Of a stretch of 29,388 nt of DNA, positions 9,358 to 18,900 are shown one piece after another. The stretch is from positions 300,652 through 330,039 of the forward strand of contig MU646587.1 of assembly GCA_026770585.1 (NCBI GenBank), given 5' to 3'. Below the pieces are notes generated by a model. It saw only the letters and a program-made list of their open reading frames with translations, searched no databases and was not told the origin of the DNA. The translations under genes and the position numbers were made by a program. The DNA comes from Baffinella frigidus. Lineage: Eukaryota > Cryptophyceae > Cryptomonadales > Baffinellaceae. Each line of letters starts with the position of its first letter. Position 1 is the stretch's first letter.

Positions 9358-9670
9358 CCTGAACCCTGAACCCTGAACCCTGAACCCTGAACCCTGAACC
9401 CTGAACCCTGAACCCTGAACCCTGAACCCTGAACCCGAAACCCGAAACCCGAAACCCGGAGCCCGAAACCCAAAACCCGAAACCCGAAACCCGAAACCCG
9501 AAACCCGAAACCCGAAAACCGAAAACCGAGACCCGAAACCCGAAACCCGAAACCCGAAATCCTCAACCCTCAACCCTCAACCCTCAACCCTAAACCTTGA
9601 ACCCTACACCCTAAACCCTGAACCCACAACCCCAAACCCCAAACCCTAAACCCTAAACCCTAAACCCTAA
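9355..9670. repeat. CCCTGAA, CCCGAAA then CCCTAAA block array
   Basis: Three homogeneous blocks: CCCTGAA (9357-9435), CCCGAAA (9432-9560), then CCCTCAA/CCCTAAA. Block structure suggests local amplification of variants. Confidence 0.85.
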
Positions 9671-9889
9671 CCGCAGGGACCGCTCCAGCCTCCTCCCACG
9701 ACGCGGACACAGAGAGCGCGCATTGGTTGTTGGTCTCGCAGCAGCCCAGTGGGCTAAAAATGACAGGGAAAATCCGGAAACCGTCAGGCGGGGTAGATGA
9801 GGTGATACGCTCGGCCCGTCCGGCGTATGTTATGGTTACCAACCCCACGAGGGTGCTCAAGTAGCCGTGCGTGACTAGGAGTAGGAGTA

Positions 9890-10005
9890 CAGGGGCACCT
9901 CGCTCATAAGAAAGCGCCCCCCCCCTAGGACCACCGTAGGGCCATAGGCATGGTCCTACTGTAGGGTCCTAGGGGGAGTCGGTTTCTTATGAGCGAGGTC
10001 CCCTG
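9890..10005. mobile_element. MITE-A copy with TA target duplication (filled site)
   Basis: A 116-base foldback with ends CAGGGGCACCTCGCTCATAA and the near-reverse at its right end, flanked by TA (9888-9889 and 10006-10007). The left arm shows the same flank uninterrupted at 72-73. The TA duplication fits Tc1/mariner-type MITEs (known); no transposase is present here. Confidence 0.88.
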
Positions 10006-10293
10006 TAGCCTCAGTGACTACTCCTACATGGGCGGATGTAGGCTCTGTGGGGGTGCATGGCGGCCGTGTTGGGTGTTAATAAAGGTCTCTCTGGATGTCT
10101 CTGTGTGAGCCTCGGTCGGACAGGTGACGAGCTTCGGCAGACCAATGAAGGTATCTTTGGTCTTGTGTGCGGGCCTTGGCCTGCGCGGCTTCTATTCTCC
10201 CAAGCGGGGTCTCACGTTGATAAAGGTGCATGTCAAGCTTGAGAGAGCTGCTCTCTCTGTCGGTCGCATCCTCACCTATTCGAATCCTTCTTA

Positions 10294-10441
10294 CGATCGA
10301 GGTACCCCTGGGTTATTTCCAAACAAGGAAACACACCGCCCCTAGGGGGGCACCGGCGCTCTCCTGAACCAGTGCCTCGAGCAAAAGGGCCCTATGGTGG
10401 TCCTGGGAGGGGTGCGCTTTCATTTGAGCGAGGTACCCCTG
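10294..10441. mobile_element. Diverged MITE-A relative
   Basis: The right end gagcgaggtacccctg is typical, but the left end is altered (ggtacccctgggttatttcc). It sits inside a ~490-base imperfect foldback (10108-10593). Confidence 0.55.
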
Positions 10442-10704
10442 TATTCAAATCCAGAGGGGGGAGACAGATGAATTCTTTCTAGCACGACCGCGCACGACAC
10501 CGCTTCCTAGCTCTGCTGAGACCCCGCTTGGGAGGACTAATGATGCCTTCATTAGGCAACCATCGAGGCTCATCACCTGTCCGACCGAGGCTTACATCTG
10601 CCGTTGATACCATCGCCACTTGCTACTCAGTTCCATCAGAACCAAGAAACGCACCACCTAATCGGGGGCATATTTGACCTGCGTAAGGTCGTGGGCCCCG
10701 AGTT

Positions 10705-10807
10705 GTCCCTCGAGTGGCGAGTAGGCTCAATACGCCCTACCATAGGGTCCTATGACCTGCCTATGATCTCAGGGGGTCTATTTGGACCCCCCCACCACTT
10801 GAGGGAT
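10705..10807. mobile_element. MITE-B copy
   Basis: Starts tccctcgagtggcgagtagg and ends ccaccacttgagggata. Confidence 0.78.
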
Positions 10808-10845
10808 AACAATACGTAGGAGCGTAATGGGGTACTCGCCACCTA

Positions 10846-10962
10846 CAGACCTACCTCGCTCATAAGAAAGCACCTTCCGCTAGGACCGTGCAGTAGGCCT
10901 GTGCCTAGGGCCCTACGGTGCTCCTAGGGGGTGGGCGCTTTCTTAAAAGCGAGGTACCCCTG
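10846..10962. mobile_element. MITE-A copy
   Basis: cagacctacctcgctcataa to gcgaggtacccctg, flanked by TA on both sides. Confidence 0.8.
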
Positions 10963-11085
10963 TAGGTCCTGGGCAAACCCTGGCGCCCACAAAGAGCCTT
11001 TCCTGAATTTCGAGTAACTCCTGTGGTTGTGCGGAACAATGTGTAAGGCTTTTCTAGACCATGAGGTGCAACAACCCCCGCGGGG

Positions 11086-11305
11086 ACCCTAAACCCTAAA
11101 CCCTAAATCCTAAACCATAAACCCTTATTCCTAAACCCCGAACCCTAAACCGTAAGCCGTAAACCGTAAACCGTAAACCCTCAACCCCCTGAACCCTTAA
11201 TCCTGAGCCCTCAACTCTAAACTCTAAACCCTAAACCCCAAACCTCAAACCCCAAGTCGTAAGCCCTAAGCCCTAAGCCCTAAGCCCTAAGCCCTTAACT
11301 AGTTC
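11086..11305. repeat. CCCTAAA tract
   Basis: Degenerate CCCTAAA, AAACCGT and CCCTAAG units in the non-coding region before the main gene. Confidence 0.85.
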
Positions 11306-11369
11306 GAGACATGTATTACTACCAACACGCCCGACATGTGGGTTATTCCGAAATAGGGAAACGCAGCGC

Positions 11370-11610
11370 CCCTAGGGGGGTCCTATGCTCCTTGGCCTAC
11401 CCCTGGCATAGGACCCCAGGGCGGTGCGTGTCCTCACCTGTATTCGCGAGTAATCAATGTACTAGGCAGAGACCTTTATCACTACCAACATGCCCGACAT
11501 GTGTGCACCCTGCCATGTACAGGGGTTACTCGCGAAGAAGAAAACGCACCACCCTGGGGCCCTACGGTAGTGCTAGGCCTAGGAGCATAGGACCAAAGAA
11601 GAAGCACTTC
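11370..11610. mobile_element. Third foldback family (cgcgagtaa ends), two copies
   Basis: ccctaggggggtcctatgct...tattcgcgagtaatc, then a copy opening ggggttactcgcgaagaaga. A related piece is at 4905-5000 (ending attcgcgagtaacc). Confidence 0.55.
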
Positions 11611-11813
11611 CCGCAGTGCGCCGTGGAACATCTCGCTCCTAAAATAATATGATTTGACCACTTTCAAAAAAAGAAATTGTTTGCCGCGAGGTCGACGGCC
11701 CCGTCGGGCGAGCTGCTGGAAGCGTGTGCGCACACGAGCGCCCCCGCGGCGAGCGCCCGGGGGAGCTCTGCGGCCGGGCATTCGCTCGTACGCAAAAAAC
11801 AGTCAAAGTCTCC

Positions 11814-12190
11814 CTTTAGGTCCTTTAGGTTTTAAATGCTCCCAACATGGCCCAACGACACGCCGTTCCGTAGAAAGGACTGCGGAGAAAGCATTTTTGC
11901 TTTCGGATCGCGTTTAGCTCTCCAGTGCAGAGGCTCGTGAAGAGGGGATACAGGGTGGTTCTCTTGGGGAGGGACAATGATCCCCTCTTTAGGGAAGCCC
12001 CTTCGGGGGTCCGTTAGGTCCTTTAGGTTTTAATTTCGCCCAACATATGCCAACGACACGCCCTTCCGTAGAAAGGACTGCAGAGAAAGCATTTTTGCTT
12101 TCGGATCGCGTTTAGCTCTCCAGTGCAGAGGCTCGTGAAGAGGGGATAAAGGGTTGGTTCTCTTGGGGTGTTTGAGGAGTCCCCAACTGG
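11814..12190 (-). repeat. R2 element, two tandem reversed copies
   Basis: Each runs from gtcctttaggttttaa to gcagaggctcgtgaagaggg; they are about 200 bases apart and nearly identical. Confidence 0.72.
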
Positions 12191-13146
12191 AAACACGCTC
12201 GCACACACACCGAACCACAAGACAGCCTTTATGAGGCTCATGGCATCCTATGATTGAAGTATGAGAGCTCCAACCACGGATACCCCAGAGAGAAAACACG
12301 ATGTCAAAAAGTGAGAGGATTGTGTGGGGGGGTGAGTTGAGGACAGCGAGAGAGAATTGTGTGGGGGGGGTGACAAAAATACTCAATTAATTGCCCAGTT
12401 GCGTTAGCACCCACTCTCATTAGCACCAATCACCGTTAGCACTGTCAAACACCCACCCATTATAGCGCCCACCGGCATTGCCATTCACGCGTCACGTTAG
12501 GTGTAAGGGGTTGGGGGTTAGGAGTTGGGGGTTAGGGATTAGAAGTCAGGGGTTAGGGGTTAGGGAATTGGGGTTAGGTTTTAGGGGTTAGGGGCAAGTC
12601 ACACGCGTCAGAGCCAATCCACACGTGTGAGAGCTCACCCACTGGTATCAATGCCCACCAACACGAGTCAGTTAGAGTTTAGTGTTTAGTGTTTAGTGTT
12701 TAGTGTTGAGTGCAACTGGAGAAAAGTCGGTCGACCCGAGTGAGGCAGAGCTAGAGAAACGCGTCAGAGTCAACTCAGAGACTATCAGAGCCAGCCTACA
12801 CTCGTTAAAGTTCACCCCACCCCACCAGCCCTCACAGCGAGACCAAATGCCTTGATTTCGGACGTGTGACCCAGGCACATTTAGGGCTTTAAAACATTGT
12901 ATTCCGGGGTGTCACGTCCACAATATGTAAAACAATGAGTTTACTACACGCGACCTGGGTGACGTGACCGGTCACGTCCTGGTATTGGACCACTTTCAAA
13001 AAAAAATGTAAAACAATGAGTTAAAAAATAATGGTATTTGACCACTTTCAAAAAAATAATGGCCCCCATAATTTTAAAGGAACAAAAATAACGAAATTAA
13101 ACCCTAAGGTCCTTTAGGGACGTTGGGTCCTGAAGGACCTTGAGGG

Positions 13147-14098
13147 ATGGGCCGGAAGGAAAAGAAAACCTTCAAGCCCATGGTAGCGATCCTCCCCGGT
13201 CTCTGCGAGAACGACGTGCTGCCCGCGTCGGCATTGGCAACGCACACAACGCCTGCTTTCCTCCCGGACTACAGCTCCCAAGAAATGGAGAAGGGTGGTG
13301 GAGCTGCCTGCGGCACACCGGACCAGCCGACTCATGGGGCGCAACAGCCATCATGGGGGCGCAACAGCTTCGCCTCCTTCGCGCAGCCCATGCCTGCGCT
13401 GGCAATGCCGCAGCCTGCCTTCCTGTCGGGCTCGTCCGTTCAAGAGAGAGGCGCAGTGCCGGCGCTCGACCCCCCAGCGAACACAACCAGCGCCTCGCAT
13501 GACAGCATGGAGGAGACTAGCGTCGTTCCAACTTCTCTGTTGTTGAAGGGAGGCGCGTTCAGGTTGAGAGGGGAGCTGGTGCACGTCGTCCCCCACCGCG
13601 TATCCACTGATGGGGCCGGCGCAGCGCTGGCTTTCGTTTCGCACCCCGCGTCGGGACTCTCGGCAACGCCCAGGCCTGGTCCAGGCTGGTCCGTTCAAGA
13701 GACGGAGACGGACCGGTTCCGGCCACCCGCAGCCTCTTTGGTGCGCACCATAAGCAAGTGCGTCTCCATGAGAGGCGCAGTGCTGGCGCTCGACCCCCCA
13801 GCGAACACACCCAGCACGGGGGACACCAGCGGCATTCCAACTTCGCTGGTCTTACCGCGAGGCACGTTTAATTTGCGCGGGGAGATGACCCACGCTTTCG
13901 TCTCCTACCGCGTCGCCACCGAGGGGGGCGCGGGCAACGGGCTGAGCGGCCTCCTCGCAGAGAAGATCCGGGCGCTCTCCATCGACAACACGCAGGAATT
14001 GCAGATCCCGCGCCATGGGTGGGGAATCTGGCCACAGGGAGCCAAAACGCCGGTGCCTTTCAGGCCGGAGGAGGCCAAGGTTTTTCTGGACCGAGACT
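13147..14098 (+). CDS. Exon 1: N-terminal extension and first half of TIR domain
   Basis: An open frame of 317 codons runs from ATG 13147 to a donor at 14099 (GAC T, then gtaaac). The first ~210 residues are low-complexity, proline/alanine/serine-rich and not recognised. The end holds TIR box 1 (HAFVSYRVATEG), a conserved middle (IPRHGWGIWP, then PVPFRPEEAK) and the start of box 2 (VFLDRD). A 324-base (108-codon) in-frame duplication lies inside it: the segment from about 13446 recurs from about 13770, including a degenerate early copy of box 1 (VVPHRVSTDG). The ATG was chosen as the first in the open frame; an upstream exon is possible. Read without splicing, the frame ends in the telomeric repeat only two codons past the donor, which first suggested a splice there. 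Confidence 0.72.
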
Positions 14099-15958
14099 GT
14101 AAACCCTAAACCCTAGACCTTCACCCCTCAACCCTCAACCCTCAACCCTCAACCCTGAACCCTAAACCCTAAACCCTAAACCCTCAACACCAAACCCTGA
14201 AACCTAAACTCTAAACCCTACACCCCAAGACCCCAAACCCTAAACCATAAATCCTAAACCCTAAACCCTAAACCCTAAACCCTAAACCCTAAACCAGGCT
14301 TACAGGACGGGCAGAACTGGCTTGCGTGCTTCGTGCAGGGGTTGAACCCCAAACCCGCAGCCTTAAACCAAAACCCCACAAACTTAACCTCCACCCCAAA
14401 GCCCAAACCCCAAACCCCAAACCTCAAAGCCCAAAGCCCAAACCCCAAACCCCGAACCCTAAACCCCAAACCTCAAAGCCCAAAGCCCCAACCCCAAAGC
14501 CCAAAGCCCACACCCCAAACCCCAAACCCCACACCCCACACCCCACACCCCACACCCCAAACCCCAAACCCCAAAGCCCNNNNNNNNNNNNNNNNNNNNN
14601 NNNNNNNNNNNNNNNNNNNNNNNNNNNNNNNNNNNNNNNNNNNNNNNNNNNNNNNNNNNNNNNNNNNNNNNNNNNNNNNNNNNNNNNNNNNNNNNNNNNN
14701 NNNNNNNNNNNNNNNNNNNNNNNNNNNNNNNNNNNNNNNNNNNNNNNNNNNNNNNNNNNNNNNNNNNNNNNNNNNNNNNNNNNNNNNNNNNNNNNNNNNN
14801 NNNNNNNNNNNNNNNNNNNNNNNNNNNNNCCCCAAACCCCAAACCCCAAACCCCAAACCCCAAACCCCAAACCCCAAACCCCACACCCCAAACCATGCTC
14901 CCCGCGCCCTGAACCCTGAACCCTAACTCAGGTTGGCGGTCTCGATGTGCTTCGTGCCGCTGCTAAGCTGGACGGAGGGCGATGAGGGATCGGTGGGCGA
15001 GCTGAGCCGGATCGGGGTCGACGAGTTCGACCGTGTTGACAACGTGCTGCTGGAGCTGATCCTCGCAACGGCTCTGCGGGAGGAGCCAGCAGCAGCCGTC
15101 CAAGCGGTGCTGCCAGTCCTGATTGGCCCAGCGCGGACTGCGGCGCAGGGGGGGGGCTTCGGGGCGTTCCCTTTCCACAAGCTGGCGGGGCTGTCGGACG
15201 AGCCGAGCAGGGCGACCAACGCTCGGGCAGGGGCGATACTGCGCCAGCTGGGGCTGAGCGAGGACAAGGTGCGGGTTGTGCTGGGGCGCTCAGTGAAGCA
15301 GGTGCTAGACCTGGTGCTTCGGAACCAGGGGGTGCAGGCTTCGCAGTGGGGTGGCGTGGAGACGGTGGTCGCGGAGTGCGGGACGCGGGTGCTCAAGACG
15401 GTCAGTCAAGCACCCCACACACTCCCAGACCTCAGTCCTGCGCCCAGAACCTCCTCACCGTCTCGGCTCCTCACACCGATCCCTGCCTGACGCAGGTTCT
15501 GCAGGAGATGCGGCGGCTGCGGTCGGACCCAAAGTATTTCGAGCAGGGGACGCCGATGGGGTCGGAGGTGCTGGGGTGGCTCCAGGTCTACTGCCCTTTT
15601 CTGCCGGACCCATGCAGCATGGCGTTTCTTCAGAACAACGGTGTCCGTCTATGTTGGGAGCTCGAAGAACCTTAAGGACCTAAAGCTGCGGTTGTCGAGC
15701 TGAAGGCTGCGGCAGCACCCCACGCACCTCGAGTGTAGATCCGTCGTGATCCGAAAGGAAGCATGGCCTTTCTACAGAACAAGTTCCGGTGTCCGCCTAT
15801 GTTGGGAGCTCCAAGAACCTAGAGGACCTAAAGGATGTTGACATCACAGGAGGGGGCAGTAACGCAGACCTGGGGTTGCATAGGATCGGCAGGAGCGTGT
15901 GATGTGGGGGGTTGTTAATCGTGTGGGGTGGCGGGCACGGGTGGGCAGGTGGAGAACC

Positions 15959-15998
<40 letters not shown>

Positions 15999-18900
15999 TG
16001 TGTGTGAGAGAGAGAGAGTGACCCACGGCCCAATCGGGCAGGTGGAGAACCTGCGGTCGTACGCGCCGCTCTTCATTCACCACAACCTCGACTCCCTCGC
16101 CTATGTGAGACCCTGCCATGCTGTCGTTGATGTCAGTTTTGGCACTCTGCTGGCCCTGGCTACCCTAGGTCTGTCGATTTTTTTCCAGGGGGCGCCGATT
16201 TCCAACACCCCTTGGCACAGGGGGTTGGATAAAGGATCAAAACAGTTCAATTCGGAGGGCGGGGTGTATCTGACGTCTGCGCTGACCTGAAGAGGGTCCC
16301 TCGACTGTTCACGACTCAGAGCGTCATGTGGCACTAACCCTGTTCGGTTTCGCCACCGTCCCTGGAGGCAGACCCATCCAACATTAAAACCTAAAGGACC
16401 TAAAGGACAGAAGAGTTACATGTGCGCACAGTGGGAGCCCTGGATGATCGATGAACATCGCTGACTACGTCGATGGTAGTCAGCGATGTTCTGAACTGCG
16501 ATCCTTCTGCACCGGGGGGCCTGTTTTGATCCGAAAGGAAGCATGGCCTTTTCGGCAGGATTAGTTCCGGTGTCCGCCTATGGTGGGGGTTAAAAGAACC
16601 TCAAGGACCTAAAGGACACGTGCTCGAAATCTCGGACGATGGTGACAGCAGAGTCTCGGCTGTGCTGGGTGCGCATGTTGTACAGGGGTACCTCGCTCAT
16701 AAGAAACCTCAAGGACCTAACGGCCGAGGCATTGGCAGGTGGCGCGGCTGAAGCCTGAGGAGATCCACCAGCTCGTCGATGAACATCAAGAGGTTTCACC
16801 CCCTAAAATCTTTTAGGTCATGAGGTTCTTCGAGCTCCCAACATAGGCGGACACCGGAACTTGTTCTGCAGAAAAGCCATGCTTCCTTTCGGATCACATT
16901 CCGCCCCCCCGGTGGAAGAATCTTCTCAGTTGAGGGGGTGTTGGAATTAGTTTGTATATTCACGGTTTGCCATGTCTTCGGTTGGACCCTGACAGCACTG
17001 GCATGTGCCGCAGCTGTACCCACGGAGCGGAAAGAAGGGCGCGCTGGGCGGAGAGCTCAAGAAGCTCGACATGGTACGCCAACCGCCGCCCTATCCTTGC
17101 CAACTGCCGCCTTATCCTGTGCCAACTGCCGCCCTATCCTGCCAACTGCTGCCATATCCTGCCAACTGCCGCCCGATCCTGCCAACGGCCGCCCAATCCG
17201 CGCTTGGTGGAGAGCTCAAGAAGCTCGAGATGGTACGTCAACCCTGAACCCCAACCCCGAAATTCGAACCCCGAGACCCGAACCCCGAACCCCGAACCCC
17301 GAACCCCGAACCCCGAACCCCGAACCCCGAACCCCAACACTCGAAACCCGAACCCCGAAACCCAAGAGACTCGGTCAGGTCCACCTCTTCCTACTGGCGG
17401 GATACCCTCACTTCGGTATCAACCCAATTGCGGCATTCCAGAGGACCCTACAGTATTGCATACCAAAGCACTCTACGGACTGCCGGAATTTTTTGGCAGT
17501 GAAAGTAGGTTGACTACCCGTATCGCAGTTGACCTGACCGCCCCCCCAAAGGCTCAACTTTTCAAGTCATGACATCCCCATCCGCTCAAGCCTCTCAACA
17601 AACCCTGCAACTAAGAACCGGGGGGGGCTTGATGTGATCCGAAAGGAAGCATGGCCTTTCTACAGAACAAGTTCCGGTGTCCGCCTATGTTGGGAGCTCG
17701 AAGAACCTAACGGATCTCACGCGCAGGCGCACCGCAAGCTCCTGCATAAGACGCCCCCGCGCTTTCTCGGGCTGGTCGGCGCGAGACCGGACGAGGCGGA
17801 TCAAACACCTTTGTCAAAATCCGAAGAGCTGTACAAGTGATCATTGTGTAGTAATTTTCGCATGTTTGGTCACGCGGCGACACGCTTTCTGTGTAGCCAC
17901 GTGACCGACTCCATACACGACGCCTACAATCGACATTTAATAAGGGTGCATGCTCCGCCGCGTGTGGCAGGCCATCAGCAAGCTCCTGCACAAGACGCCC
18001 CCGCGCTTCCTTGGGCTGGTCGCTTCGAAACCGGTTCAACCCCTAACCCCTAACCCCTAACCCTAAACCCCAAACCCCAAACCCTAAACCCTAAACCCTA
18101 AGCTCTAAACCCTAACCCCTAAACCCTAAATCAGGACGAGCGTACGCTGCCGCTGTCGGAGCGTCTGGAGAACTACCGGTGCCTACTGCCGCCCTATCCT
18201 GCCAACCGACGCCCTATCCTGCCAACTGACGCCCTATCCTGCCAACTGACGCCCTATCCTGCCAATTAAATGCCAACTGACGCCCTATCCTGCCAACTGA
18301 CGCCCTATCCTGCCAAGCAGGGATACGGAGGCCAGTGCCTTGGCAATCGCAACGTCGGGCAACGGACTGGAGCTGTTGCACTCGATGCCGGTACCTAAAC
18401 CCTAAGCCCCAAACCCTGAACCCTGAACCCTGAACCCTAAACCCTAAACCCTAAACCCCAAACCCTAAACCCCAAACCCTAAACCCTAAACCCTAAACCC
18501 TAAACCCTATACCCTATACCCTATACCCTGTTCCCCAAACCCCAAACCCCAAACCCCAGACCTTAAACCCCAAACCCCAAACCCCAAACCCTAAACCAGG
18601 TACCGCGATGGGGCTGGGTGGCGTTCTGGTCTGGGTTTTCTGTGGCGATGTTCTTCATACCAGGAGTCCCTGGGGCTGAGGCCTATTTTGAGACGGAATT
18701 CGGTCGCTTCGCGTACGCAACCTTTTTCGGCATTACGGCTCTGCTCCCGCTGGTAAGCAAGACAGGACGGACGTTCGTGCAACTGTTTCAGTGGTGGTTT
18801 CCCGTCTATGCCGTGGGGGTGTGGTTTGGGCTGGCATTCGAAGGGCCCGCCGCTGGAAATTGGACGCTCGGGGTGTTCTGGGCGCCCGTCATGGTGGCGT

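Larger units (their letters stand above)
7670..10035 (+). repeat. Right arm of the large inverted duplication
   Basis: Partner of 1-2020. It carries an additional 116-base foldback element (9890-10005), a longer CCCTGAA/CCCGAAA tract and an internal duplication near 9117-9188. It ends near ctcctacatgggcgg. Confidence 0.85.
10040..13146. other. Non-coding repeat region upstream of the main gene
   Basis: Contains a ~490-base imperfect foldback (10108-10593, arms with cctcggtcggacaggtg), MITE copies, a CCCTAAA tract, tandem R2 copies and a GGGGTTA-rich stretch (12500-12595). Near the gene start lies the repeated piece ttgaccactttcaaaaaaa (11653, 12987, 13036). No promoter could be identified. 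Confidence 0.55.

Noticed and set aside
9313-9573. GFRVSGFGFRVQGSGF-type proteins on the minus strand
   Set aside because: Direct translation of degenerate telomere-like repeats; no codon-level constraint is visible.
8544-9670. CCCTAAA arrays as a chromosome end
   Set aside because: Arrays occur all through the window in both orientations with unique or coding sequence on both sides, so they are interstitial.
14326-14926. Long open frames through the CCCCAAA array and N gap (NPKPQTP repeats)
   Set aside because: A seven-base repeat without stops gives open frames in several phases on both strands; the N run also hides stops. Splice evidence makes the region an intron.
15583-15675. Extension of exon 4 as VYCPFLPDPCSMAFLQNNG
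   Set aside because: The frame enters an R1 repeat copy, and the splice at 15585 gives the SAM pattern instead.
17801-17840. A frame ending SKSEELYK with gagctgtacaagtga, resembling the end of common fluorescent-protein constructs
   Set aside because: Only about twelve bases match; the context is a duplicated SAM exon in native repeats, with no other vector sequence. Coincidence is the simplest explanation.
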